A stretch of DNA of 19,345 nucleotides from NCBI GenBank assembly GCA_040879165.1, contig JBBDKV010000020.1:1-19345 (forward strand). The letters are read 5' to 3'. Of this stretch, positions 7,242 to 13,763 are shown in pieces. Source of the stretch: JBBDKV01 sp040879165. GTDB taxonomy: Bacteria; Patescibacteriota; Microgenomatia; UBA1400; PJMF01. How positions within the stretch are numbered: the first letter of the stretch is position 1; every line of letters starts with the position of its first letter. The notes below the pieces were generated by a model. The model was not told the origin of the DNA, made no database searches, and saw only the letters and a program-made list of their open reading frames with translations. Made by a program: the position numbers and the translations under genes.

Positions 7242-7352
7242 CTCACCTCCGCAACAATCAAAAAGTTTTGATAGGCCCTTCTTACTACTGCTGAATAGGT
7301 TGTTGGGGCTTGCTAATTTTATCCAATTTCAATATTTTGCATTTCAATAACT
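7242..7352 (+). repeat. Right direct repeat of the tRNA-Ser island (attR-like)
   Basis: The diverged copy of 2406-2516. It begins with CACCTCCGCAACA, a degraded version of the tRNA-Ser acceptor end CACTTCCGCAACA, and continues through AATAGGTTG and TGGGGCTTGCTAA. The rest of the tRNA is absent here, as expected of an island boundary. The gap 7168-7446 otherwise holds only a 13-base palindrome (TCCTTA-T-TAAGGA, 7208-7220) and the inverted-repeat arm at 7411. Confidence 0.6.
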
Positions 7353-7410
7353 TGTAAAAGATGACTGCTTGTTATTGCAATTAAGAAAATGCTATTCTGA
7401 ATGTGAGCAA

Positions 7411-7425
7411 TTACGGGGCGAAGGT
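7411..7425 (+). repeat. Inverted repeat arm 1 (3' side of yjzC-like gene)
   Basis: TTACGGGGCGAAGGT, the exact reverse complement of 7696-7710. The two arms mark the ends of a segment of exactly 300 bases that contains the YjzC-like gene. On the minus-strand transcript this arm lies 22 bases past the stop codon. Confidence 0.8.
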
Positions 7426-7446
7426 AATAAAGTCATCTAGCTTGCA

Positions 7447-7626
7447 CTATTTTCCTTTATGTTTCGTCTCGTCAACAAGAACAAACTTCTGACGAACGCC
7501 AAAATTATTTGGTGGCGTGACATCACCCTTGCTCAGGGTTATTTCACGACGACTTCCAGATGGACGATATTGTCCACTCTTGGGAGCACGGTGTCCTGTC
7601 TTAGCAATTATGTTTTGCTTAGGCAT
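7447..7626 (-). CDS. YjzC-like small protein
   Basis: The protein has 59 residues, beginning MPKQNIIAKTGHRAPKSGQY and ending in a basic KHKGK tail. The pattern of TGxxAPxSGxY, then ExTLxKGDxxPP and a final VLVDxTK, matches the small YjzC-type family, whose function is unknown. The start at 7626 is chosen because a near-perfect Shine-Dalgarno (AAAGGAGGT on the minus strand, 7639-7631) sits 4 bases upstream. The 15-residue extension to 7671 has no such signal. The gene stands alone, with a consensus-like promoter and a structured leader. Very short basic proteins of this type may bind nucleic acid, but nothing here proves it. Confidence 0.8.
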   Translation of the reverse strand: MPKQNIIAKTGHRAPKSGQYRPSGSRREITLSKGDVTPPNNFGVRQKFVLVDETKHKGK

Positions 7627-7642
7627 ATTTACCTCCTTTCTA

Positions 7643-7695
7643 CGCCATTGATGGCGGGTCTGTAGCACCATGTAACGTCTTTTAGAGGTAAGACG
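7643..7695 (-). promoter_or_regulatory. Structured 5' leader of the yjzC-like gene
   Basis: On the minus-strand transcript two perfect hairpins precede the Shine-Dalgarno: CGTCTT/AAGACG at 7695-7676 with an 8-base loop, and CGCCAT/ATGGCG at 7656-7643 with a 2-base loop. The second ends 3 bases before the ribosome-binding site, so it could gate translation. No known riboswitch class is recognised. Confidence 0.5.
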
Positions 7696-7710
7696 ACCTT
7701 CGCCCCGTAA
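7696..7710 (+). repeat. Inverted repeat arm 2 (5' side of yjzC-like gene)
   Basis: ACCTTCGCCCCGTAA, the exact reverse complement of 7411-7425. With the predicted promoter at 7715-7742, transcription on the minus strand would begin within or just at this arm. The mRNA 5' end could therefore pair over 15 bases with its own 3' untranslated region. Confidence 0.8.
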
Positions 7711-7714
7711 ATAA

Positions 7715-7742
7715 AGTATATCTAATTCTTGGCAGATGTCTA
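7715..7742 (-). promoter_or_regulatory. Promoter of the yjzC-like gene
   Basis: Read on the minus strand: TAGACA (7742-7737, five of six consensus bases), 16 bases, then TATACT (7720-7715, five of six). The expected start is about 7708. Confidence 0.6.
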
Positions 7743-7752
7743 TTGCATCTGC
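7732..7752. promoter_or_regulatory. Operator-like inverted repeat over the yjzC-like -35
   Basis: A perfect inverted repeat GCAGATG-N7-CATCTGC overlaps the -35 hexamer at 7737-7742. This geometry suits a dimeric repressor. The rest of 7753-7980 shows no convincing gene: the open frame 7736-7957 has no ribosome-binding site or recognisable domain. Confidence 0.45.
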
Positions 7753-7981
7753 TAACCAATATGAAGTTGTTTATTGGAGAGTACAAATTTGGTTTTTATC
7801 ATTCCTAACGCTTCTCTTCGATCATCTGAGCTTCCAGTTTTTAAGACATGCTTTTGGAAGAGATCTGAAAGATGGAAATGGGTATGTTTATGAAACAGTA
7901 TTTTTGGTGATTGAGAATCAAAAATTCCTCAGAGATCATCCTCGAAAAGAGAGGTAGATTGATCCATATATAACTTGCTTC

Positions 7982-8009
7982 TTTACATTTTACGCTTTAT
8001 GCGTAAAAT
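7982..8009 (+). promoter_or_regulatory. Autoregulated promoter/operator of the lexA-like CBASS operon
   Basis: A perfect 9-bp inverted repeat, ATTTTACGC (7987-7995) and GCGTAAAAT (8001-8009) with a 5-base spacer, overlies a promoter TTTACA (7982-7987)-16 bases-TAAAAT (8004-8009). A third GCGTA half-site lies at 8013-8017. Repressor binding here would block RNA polymerase directly. The predicted transcript starts at or next to the ATG at 8017, so the message is probably leaderless. Confidence 0.65.
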
Positions 8010-8016
8010 AGTGCGT

Positions 8017-8628
8017 ATGAACAAAAATCTGACTACTAAGCAGAAGCAAGTTTTAGTTACCATAATCGATTTAACTCAAAAACTTGGTCAAGAGCCTACT
8101 TTTGATCAAGTTCGATCTGTATTAAACTACACAAGCACAAGCTCAGTTCAAAGGCACACAGACTCCCTTAAAGAGCTGGGGTATCTCAGTAAATCTAGAG
8201 GTCTTTCACTTCCAGATGATGACCGAACAATGCAAATTCCATTGGTGGGAAGCGTTGCTTGCGGTGCCCCACTTTTAGCTATCGAAAACATTGAAGCTTA
8301 TATTCCTTATGACACAAGAGACCTCAGAGGTAACAGCGATGATTATTTTTTTCTAAGGGCTGTGGGTGACAGTATGAATGCAACGAGTATTAATGGCAAA
8401 ACAATAGACGATGGTGATTATGTTCTAGTTAAAAAACAGGATTGCCCTGATTTTGGGAAAAGAATAGTTGCTCTGATTGGTGAAAACGCCACTATTAAAA
8501 GACTAAAACGCGGTGATGGGCATATCATTCTTGAACCAGAGTCTAATAACCCTGCAAATAAACCTATTTATGTATTTGAAGAAATCTCAGTTCAAGGCGT
8601 AGCTGAAGATGTGATTAAGAAAGGATAA
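8017..8628 (+). CDS. LexA-like self-cleaving repressor (S24 family)
   Basis: The protein has 203 residues from the start at 8017 (MNKNLTTKQKQVL). The 14 upstream in-frame residues would be encoded by the promoter and operator, so the longer start is rejected. The N-terminal winged helix (1-65) has the LexA pattern LTxKQxxVLxxI through SSVQRHTDSLKELGYL. The C-terminal S24 domain has the cleavage site GSVACGAP with Cys82-Gly83 at the scissile bond; UmuD also has Cys-Gly where E. coli LexA has Ala-Gly. The catalytic dyad is Ser119 (VGDSMN) and Lys161 (TIKRLKR). All parts for RecA-stimulated self-cleavage are therefore present. Its stop is 4 bases before the next CBASS gene, so it probably controls the operon. 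It could also be this genome's global LexA. No partner metalloprotease is present. Confidence 0.9.
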   Translation: MNKNLTTKQKQVLVTIIDLTQKLGQEPTFDQVRSVLNYTSTSSVQRHTDSLKELGYLSKSRGLSLPDDDRTMQIPLVGSVACGAPLLAIENIEAYIPYDTRDLRGNSDDYFFLRAVGDSMNATSINGKTIDDGDYVLVKKQDCPDFGKRIVALIGENATIKRLKRGDGHIILEPESNNPANKPIYVFEEISVQGVAEDVIKKG

Positions 8629-8632
8629 TCAA

Positions 8633-9442
8633 ATGGTAAAAAAGTTTGAGCTGAGTTTAAAGAATTCAAAGGGTATATGTGCATTAATTAGTGTATTTTT
8701 GCTAATTTCACTTTTCACTTTTGTCAAGAATGCCTATGCACAGGAGAGTCCTCAACCAAGTTATGCAAAAGACACCATAGTGGACAAAGAGCTGGCGCTT
8801 ATTAAAGAGCAATACCAATTTCTCAGGGAAGAAACAAAAAGTTTCCAAGAAAGAGTTGACTCTGAAAGGAGTAATTTTTACGCATTTTTGGCAGTAGTTT
8901 TAGTCGTTCCAAGTCTTATTGGCATAGGTACGTACTTGGGTTTGTGGATAAAGATTTCAAGAATGACGGAAGACAAACTGAATGAAGTGATACTAAATAA
9001 TTCGGATAAATTAAAGAAAAATGCAGAGCAATGGGCACTGTCTATTGTAGACGAATCATTTGGTTTTCATAAAAAAATATTAATTTTATCACCCAAAAGT
9101 TTTCATAGCTGGATAAATGAAAAGCTTGTTTCTGTGTTAGAAAACAGAGGTTTTAATAAGGTATCAGTAAAAACGATAACTAATAAAATTGGATCTCCTG
9201 ATCTTATAGTTTTTTATCTAGACGAAACAACAAAAGAAAAGTTGGAAGATTTAATTGATCATCTAGAAAAGAATGGTCCACTAATTCCTGTAATTGCATA
9301 TGCAAATAAGCAAATATCTAGTGAAAAATTTAGTAAATATGATTTGAGATCATATGCTAATTCCCCATTAACTTTAGCAAGTTGGGTATTTAATATTTTG
9401 AGCTCAAGAGCTGTTAAAGAAAGGAAACATGGCAATAGTTAA
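8633..9442 (+). CDS. Two-TM membrane protein with Rossmann-like C-terminal domain; candidate CBASS effector
   Basis: The protein has 269 residues. An N-terminal hydrophobic segment (14-33) ends in NAYAQ, which resembles a signal-peptidase site. A heptad-like coiled coil (about 48-80) follows, then a second membrane segment (83-107) and a linker helix. The C-terminal alpha/beta domain (about 147-258) has strands KKILILS, VSVKTI, DLIVFYLD and PLIPVIAYA alternating with helices, a receiver-, TIR- or STING-like topology. I see no catalytic motif. It lies where V. cholerae-type CBASS places its effector, before the CD-NTase, and overlaps that gene by 14 bases. A Shine-Dalgarno AAAGGA precedes the start. 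I infer a membrane-disrupting effector in which the alpha/beta domain senses the nucleotide signal. It does not match effector families I know by name. Confidence 0.65.
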   Translation: MVKKFELSLKNSKGICALISVFLLISLFTFVKNAYAQESPQPSYAKDTIVDKELALIKEQYQFLREETKSFQERVDSERSNFYAFLAVVLVVPSLIGIGTYLGLWIKISRMTEDKLNEVILNNSDKLKKNAEQWALSIVDESFGFHKKILILSPKSFHSWINEKLVSVLENRGFNKVSVKTITNKIGSPDLIVFYLDETTKEKLEDLIDHLEKNGPLIPVIAYANKQISSEKFSKYDLRSYANSPLTLASWVFNILSSRAVKERKHGNS

Positions 9443-10505
9443 CTCATATTTTAATGATTTTTTGTCTAGCATCAGCTTACAACAAAGTCACATTGAAGAT
9501 CTTAAACTGGGACATATCACGTTGAGAGACAGACTGCTAGCTTATGATGGTCTGAAGGACATAATTGTGGCAACTTTTCTCCAAGGCAGCTACAGAAGAG
9601 CGACTGCTGTTAGACCTCATGCTGACAATCGAGCTGATGTTGATTTAATCGTAGTTACAAATTTATCAAGCGATACGATTACCCCCGTTGAAGTAGTAAA
9701 AAAATTCATACCTTTTTTGGAAAAACACTATAAAGACAAGTACCAAATCAATGGGAGATCCATTGCAATTGAGTTGAGCTATGTTGATCTTGACTTGGTA
9801 ATTACCTCAGCTCCGTCTGAAGTAGAGTTAACCTCCTATAAGTCAGCTGAGAATAATTTGATTACTGATGACAGAATGATCACAGAAATTGAAAATCTTG
9901 TTTATAAAGCATCCGCAGAATGGAAGTTATCTCCACTTTTAATACCCGACAGAGACGTTCGTGAATGGACAAGAACACATCCTTTGGAGCAAATTCGATG
10001 GACTCAGGAGAAGAATTCCAGGTGCTCTGGTCATTATGTTAACGTTGTAAAAGCCATTAAATGGTGGCACCGCATCCATAGTGAAGAATTGCCAAAATAT
10101 CCTAAAAGTTACCCGCTAGAGCATTTAATTGGAACAAACTGCCCAGAAATGATCGATTCCGTGGCGGAAGGGTTCACATTTAGCCTTGAGGCAATAGTCG
10201 CTAATTATCAAGACACAGTTGCAAGGCAAGAAGTCCCTTTTTTGCCAGATCATGGTGTCCCAGAACATGATGTTTTTAAACGGATCTCTGCTACCGACTT
10301 CAGTCAATTTTATTCTGGTATTAAGGAAGCAGCAAAAATTGCTAGAGAAGCACTAGATGAAACCGATATTGAGAAGTCAGTCAATCTTTGGCGTAGTCTT
10401 TTGGGGACAAGATTCCCTGAATATAGCGGTGGCTCAAGTAACAAAGGTGGTTTTATTCCACCGTCTAATCCTACTACCCCACAACGAACTCAACGTTTTG
10501 CTTAA
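9429..10505 (+). CDS. CBASS CD-NTase (cyclic oligonucleotide synthase)
   Basis: The protein has 358 residues and is a cGAS/DncV-like nucleotidyltransferase. The GS motif is Gly53-Ser54 in FLQGSYRRATAVRP. The metal-binding acids lie in ADVDLIVV (Asp70, Asp72) and in SYVDLDLVI (Asp120/Asp122). The helical C-terminal half includes HYVNVVKAIKWWHR, seen in many SMODS-type enzymes. These enzymes make cyclic di- or trinucleotides when phage infection is sensed; the product cannot be read from sequence. The flexible tail (about 330-358, Gly/Ser/Pro-rich) ends in Arg-Phe-Ala, a plausible free end for Cap2 conjugation. The start overlaps the upstream gene and has an AAAGG Shine-Dalgarno. The clade is not assigned. 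Confidence 0.92.
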   Translation: MAIVNSYFNDFLSSISLQQSHIEDLKLGHITLRDRLLAYDGLKDIIVATFLQGSYRRATAVRPHADNRADVDLIVVTNLSSDTITPVEVVKKFIPFLEKHYKDKYQINGRSIAIELSYVDLDLVITSAPSEVELTSYKSAENNLITDDRMITEIENLVYKASAEWKLSPLLIPDRDVREWTRTHPLEQIRWTQEKNSRCSGHYVNVVKAIKWWHRIHSEELPKYPKSYPLEHLIGTNCPEMIDSVAEGFTFSLEAIVANYQDTVARQEVPFLPDHGVPEHDVFKRISATDFSQFYSGIKEAAKIAREALDETDIEKSVNLWRSLLGTRFPEYSGGSSNKGGFIPPSNPTTPQRTQRFA

Positions 10506-10513
10506 GAAGAAAA

Positions 10514-12307
10514 ATGGAAAAAGACCAACCGAACGACAATATTCTCTTAGCTCGTCGATCTCTAGAAGATATTGATGGTTATGAGCTTATTGATGATTGG
10601 CAATTCGATCATAAGAAAAATAAGTGGTACATTAAATTTAGCCTGACACTAGATGCTCAAATTGAAGGTAAATTTACTACAAACTGGTTAGCGTTCGTTC
10701 ATGAAAAGTATCCTGCAGGGAAAATAAAGATCTACCCATCAAAAGAAAACGGTATAGAACATACTTACTTACATCAAGAATTCAACCAAAACACAGTAGA
10801 TGGTATCCAATGGAGAACGGGTGCTCCCTGTTTAGAAGAGCCGCTCAAAGTTGTTGGACGAGACAACTCTGTTGAGGAGCCATTTGGATCTGCTCCGGGC
10901 AGATTGAGGTGGTATATAGAACGCCTAATGACTTGGATCCATCTTGCTTCTCAAAATATGCTTATTCCTCCTGGGGATCCTTTTGAAGTACCTCCTATAC
11001 CAGCAACCAAACTGTCGAACATCTTGGTTACTGCGGAGGATAGCAAAACCTTTGGTTTCTGGTCACATCACTTTGGAAAAAGTGGTATTTTTTACTTTAC
11101 TTCTATTGGTAAAAAAAATAATTTAGATGTAGTTTCCTTTTTTAAGGTAGGTAAGGAACCTTTAAAGTATGAGTGGGGTGAAAAAATACCATTAAATTTA
11201 GGAAATGGAATCCTGGGAATCTGGGTATTAGCTAATGAAGTCCCAGTTTTTTCACAATGGGAACTTCCTCAGACCTTTGACCAATTGAAAAACGTATTAC
11301 GTGCTCAAAATATTGATCTAGCTGAATCAATCAAGACCCTAGCAGACACCTTACGAAGCTCAAAAAATCCATTGTTGTTAGTCGGGTTTCCCATTCCAGA
11401 ATTTGTAGGTGGAAAGTCGTGCCAAATTCATTGGCTTGGAATTCGCTTACCAACTCTATCCTCAAATGAAGCCAAACCACCAAATGGTTTCAGAACTAAC
11501 CAAATTGGAAGATGGCGAAACGACTTAAAGGTCTTACGTAATGACCTATCTTTAAGGTGGGTGGAAACAGAAAATTGGAGTCTTGAAGAGTTTTCTAGAA
11601 GGTCAATGCTCGACGAGCAAATTACTTCCATGGCATTTTTGATTCTCGGTGCTGGAGCACTAGGATCAGTATTGGTTGAGCAACTCGCTAAGTTAGGTGT
11701 CAAAAATATTACCCTTGTTGATGGAGATGTATTAAAGGGTGGAAACCTCGTCAGACATTCTCTGGGCGTGGATGATGTCGGTGAAGGAAAGGCATCTGCA
11801 TTACAAGAACGAGTAAATAATGCTATCCCATATGCTAGCGCTAAGGGTATAAATGAGTATTTTCCCACCAAAGTACCAGAAGATATTGATATCGTTATTG
11901 ATTGTACTGGTAGTGATGAAGTATTAAGTGCGATTGAAAATTATAATTGGCCTGAAAATGATATCCAGTTTTATTCATTCTCATTTGGAATTAATTTACA
12001 GAAGTTATTTGTTTACAAAAAAGGCTCAATTCATGATTTTTCATATCAAGACTTCACTACTCAGCTAAGCCCCTGGGGTGAAAAAGATTATGTAGAACAT
12101 CCTGGTTTTAAACTTCCAAAAGAAGGTATAGGTTGTTGGCATCCTGCATTTCCAGGCAGATTTGATGATGTTACCATTTGGTCAGGAATTGCTGTAAAAG
12201 AAATCGAAAAAGGAGTAAATTGTGACGCGATTGATGGCGTTTCAACTTATAAGATAATTAGTGACGACGATGGAAGTTTTTCAGGCATAATTAAAGACAG
12301 CTTATGA
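10514..12307 (+). CDS. cap2: CBASS Cap2, E2-E1 fusion conjugating enzyme
   Basis: The protein has 597 residues. The N-terminal E2-like domain (about 15-150) has its cysteine in WRTGAPCLEEP (Cys106). A middle region of about 200 residues leads to the ThiF/E1 adenylation domain (about 370-580), with LGAGALGS (380-387), VDGD (404-407) and NLVRH (413-417). The E1 catalytic cysteine is Cys543 in GIGCWHPAFPGR. The two cysteine positions almost coincide with those known for E. cloacae Cap2. In type II CBASS, Cap2 adenylates and conjugates the CD-NTase C-terminus to cellular targets, which primes signal synthesis. It starts 8 bases after the CD-NTase and its stop overlaps cap3 as ATGA. Confidence 0.93.
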   Translation: MEKDQPNDNILLARRSLEDIDGYELIDDWQFDHKKNKWYIKFSLTLDAQIEGKFTTNWLAFVHEKYPAGKIKIYPSKENGIEHTYLHQEFNQNTVDGIQWRTGAPCLEEPLKVVGRDNSVEEPFGSAPGRLRWYIERLMTWIHLASQNMLIPPGDPFEVPPIPATKLSNILVTAEDSKTFGFWSHHFGKSGIFYFTSIGKKNNLDVVSFFKVGKEPLKYEWGEKIPLNLGNGILGIWVLANEVPVFSQWELPQTFDQLKNVLRAQNIDLAESIKTLADTLRSSKNPLLLVGFPIPEFVGGKSCQIHWLGIRLPTLSSNEAKPPNGFRTNQIGRWRNDLKVLRNDLSLRWVETENWSLEEFSRRSMLDEQITSMAFLILGAGALGSVLVEQLAKLGVKNITLVDGDVLKGGNLVRHSLGVDDVGEGKASALQERVNNAIPYASAKGINEYFPTKVPEDIDIVIDCTGSDEVLSAIENYNWPENDIQFYSFSFGINLQKLFVYKKGSIHDFSYQDFTTQLSPWGEKDYVEHPGFKLPKEGIGCWHPAFPGRFDDVTIWSGIAVKEIEKGVNCDAIDGVSTYKIISDDDGSFSGIIKDSL

Positions 12308-12801
12308 AAGATCAACACTTTTCATCTAAAGACAACCGGTATCAGTTAGTTCTTCGGAAAAACGCATTAGATATCATTTTGGATGAATGTCTAAAAAGTG
12401 GAAGGAACGAAACTGGAGGAGTATTGGTTGGTTATTACAGTGACGAACTAGATCAAGCCATAGTTACTCAAGTTTCAAAAAAACCCAATGATTCAAAATC
12501 AAGTGGTTTTACTTTTGTAAGAGGCATGGAAGGTTTGTTGAATTTCTTCAAAAAGCTTTGGCCTTATAGGCGATATTATCTCGGAGAGTGGCATTTTCAC
12601 CCTTTTGCTAAGCCAACTCCAAGTGGAAATGATTTTGAGGCAATCAAAGAAATCAAAGCAAACCCAAATTATGACTGTGAAGTTCCCCTTTTATTAATTT
12701 TGGGTGGAAACCCAAACAAAGAATATCAAATAAGATCATTTGCTTCTGGTAAAAATAATAAGATAATAGAGCTTCAAAAACAAGACACCCCCTTTTTATA
12801 G
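12304..12801 (+). CDS. cap3: CBASS Cap3, JAMM-family deconjugating isopeptidase
   Basis: The protein has 165 residues and forms a complete JAB/MPN+ domain. Glu36 lies in RNETGGVLVG. The zinc ligands are His97, His99 and Asp110, with Ser107, in GEWHFHPFAKPTPSGNDF, the H-x-H-x7-S-x2-D arrangement. Cap3 cleaves the CD-NTase from Cap2-made conjugates and so tunes the alarm enzyme. The ATGA overlap with cap2 implies translational coupling. This is the last gene of the operon, and no clear intrinsic terminator follows. Conjugation and deconjugation machinery together define type II CBASS. Confidence 0.93.
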   Translation: MKDQHFSSKDNRYQLVLRKNALDIILDECLKSGRNETGGVLVGYYSDELDQAIVTQVSKKPNDSKSSGFTFVRGMEGLLNFFKKLWPYRRYYLGEWHFHPFAKPTPSGNDFEAIKEIKANPNYDCEVPLLLILGGNPNKEYQIRSFASGKNNKIIELQKQDTPFL

Positions 12802-12841
12802 TGTCCGATTTGTCCCATTTCTAGTACAATTTCCTCTGCTA

Positions 12842-12891
12842 GGTGCAAGTGGCTATGGGACACACTGGTTCCAGACCCACTTGCTCCGCCA
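12842..12891 (+). pseudogene. Degenerate tRNA-Ser 3' end with CCA, inside an inverted repeat
   Basis: The segment 12867-12892 matches the T-arm/acceptor/CCA end of the minus-strand tRNA-Ser(ACT) in register at 19 of 26 bases, including GGTTC, CCC and CTCCGCCAA. The T-stem no longer pairs, so it is not a functional tRNA. It also folds with 12842-12852 as an 11-bp stem with one mismatch (GGTGCAAGTGG/CCACTTGCTCC). I read it as a relic of a tRNA-targeted insertion that marks the right edge of the CBASS block. The rest of 12802-13172 shows an 8-base inverted repeat (TGTCCCAT 12811-12818 / ATGGGACA 12855-12862) and a 13-base match (12907-12919) to 7252-7264, but no gene. Confidence 0.45.
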
Positions 12892-13172
12892 ATATATCTA
12901 AAAAAACAACAATCAAAAATCTGAGCGAAGAGATCGACTACCCAGGGGAGAAAATCATCCACATAAACTATAATTGTACTTATAGAGTTCTTTAGGATAA
13001 CAAATTGCATACACGTTGCGAACTTTGTGCAATCTTTTCAACAACACAGCCTAATTTTCATTTTCTTGCTGGTAAGTAACGTAAGAATCTCGTTTCAGAG
13101 TGTCACAACAGCCAAATCAACTTGTTCACGACACACGGTGGCGCATGTATACTGAAGTAGAAATATAAAATA

Positions 13173-13424
13173 ATGATTACACACTTAAAAAATCTCTGGC
13201 AAGAATGTAATCTTGGCGTGATCAGCGCAATAATCGGAATTGGTCTGCTATTTTTAGATGCTTACTTTTATGCTGGGTTTTCCCTCAGATACTTGAACAT
13301 TGAGCCAAGTTATATAATTGCAGCGTTGCTGCTACAGATGATTTTGAGCTTTGGCATCCTGCTGTATGTCTTGATACGAAGTAAAGAATTACAAAGCGTT
13401 GTTAAAAAAAATTTTAAGAAATGA
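13173..13424 (+). CDS. Small membrane protein, two predicted TM segments
   Basis: The protein has 83 residues. Hydrophobic segments lie at about 14-36 (GVISAIIGIGLLFLDAYFYA) and about 47-68 (YIIAALLLQMILSFGILLYV), and a lysine-rich tail ends at KKNFKK. The charge pattern suggests that the C-terminal tail is cytoplasmic, with a hairpin topology. No family is recognised. The stop overlaps the start of the GIY-YIG gene as ATGA, which supports a real, co-translated gene. A TATACT (13148-13153) is a possible -10 element; no Shine-Dalgarno is seen. Confidence 0.6.
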   Translation: MITHLKNLWQECNLGVISAIIGIGLLFLDAYFYAGFSLRYLNIEPSYIIAALLLQMILSFGILLYVLIRSKELQSVVKKNFKK

Positions 13425-13702
13425 AAAACTCAGTAGTCGTTCAAGACATCTCAGTGTGGTGGCTCTATATCGTAAGATGTGCAAACAATTCATTTTATAC
13501 TGGTATAACAACAAATATCTGTCATAGATTGCTGCTTCATAATTCTGGCAAAGGCGCGCGGTACACTCGAATGCATGGTCCAGTTGAAATTGTCTATTTT
13601 GAAATTTTTTTTAATAGGTCTGCTGCATCGAAACGGGAGAGTTTCATTAAAGCGCAGTCACGGGCTGCAAAGCTGCAACTTGTTGCTCAACTTAGTTACT
13701 AG
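13421..13702 (+). CDS. GIY-YIG nuclease-superfamily protein (YhbQ/UPF0213-like)
   Basis: The protein has 93 residues. The N-terminal WLYIVRCANNSFYTGITTN is a GIY-YIG motif (LYIV then YTGIT). The conserved Arg is in NICHRLLLHN, and the Glu in SKRESFIKAQSR. These cover the active-site positions of the single-domain UPF0213/YhbQ group. That group may act on branched or damaged DNA, though its physiological role is poorly known. It starts within the ATGA overlap of the small membrane gene, so translation is coupled. The 14 residues before WLY are slightly longer than usual, and an internal start is not excluded. Confidence 0.9.
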   Translation: MKNSVVVQDISVWWLYIVRCANNSFYTGITTNICHRLLLHNSGKGARYTRMHGPVEIVYFEIFFNRSAASKRESFIKAQSRAAKLQLVAQLSY

Positions 13703-13763
13703 ACTGTTTTTTTGATTCTATACAGCTTCAACTTTGAGTCTAGGAATTTGTATTAATTTAGCT

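Larger units (their letters stand above)
2406..7352. mobile_element. Putative tRNA-Ser-targeted genomic island (biosynthetic cassette)
   Basis: The island spans from the 3' end of tRNA-Ser(GGA) to a second diverged copy of the tRNA-end/flank repeat. It carries a C39-like peptidase and a four-gene enzyme operon. The DNA is visibly poorer in GC than alkA, ung, typA and lysS: runs of AAA, TTA and ATT codons dominate, and start sites lack Shine-Dalgarno sequences. No integrase, excisionase or transposase gene is present, so the element is either a remnant or mobilised in trans. The boundaries are inferred from the repeats only. Confidence 0.55.

Noticed and set aside
7736..7957. 73-codon open frame between the yjzC-like promoter and lexA-like gene
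   Set aside because: There is no ribosome-binding site or recognisable domain, and its start overlaps the yjzC-like operator. It could be a decayed gene but cannot be supported.
8017..8628. CapH-type CBASS regulator
   Set aside because: CapH is a small HTH protein that needs the CapP metalloprotease. Here the S24 self-cleavage domain is fused and no CapP is present.
12774..13010. Minus-strand frame with IGGASGSGT, reminiscent of a P-loop kinase
   Set aside because: The essential P-loop Lys is missing and the segment is the translation of the tRNA-like inverted repeat; it also overlaps the cap3 end.
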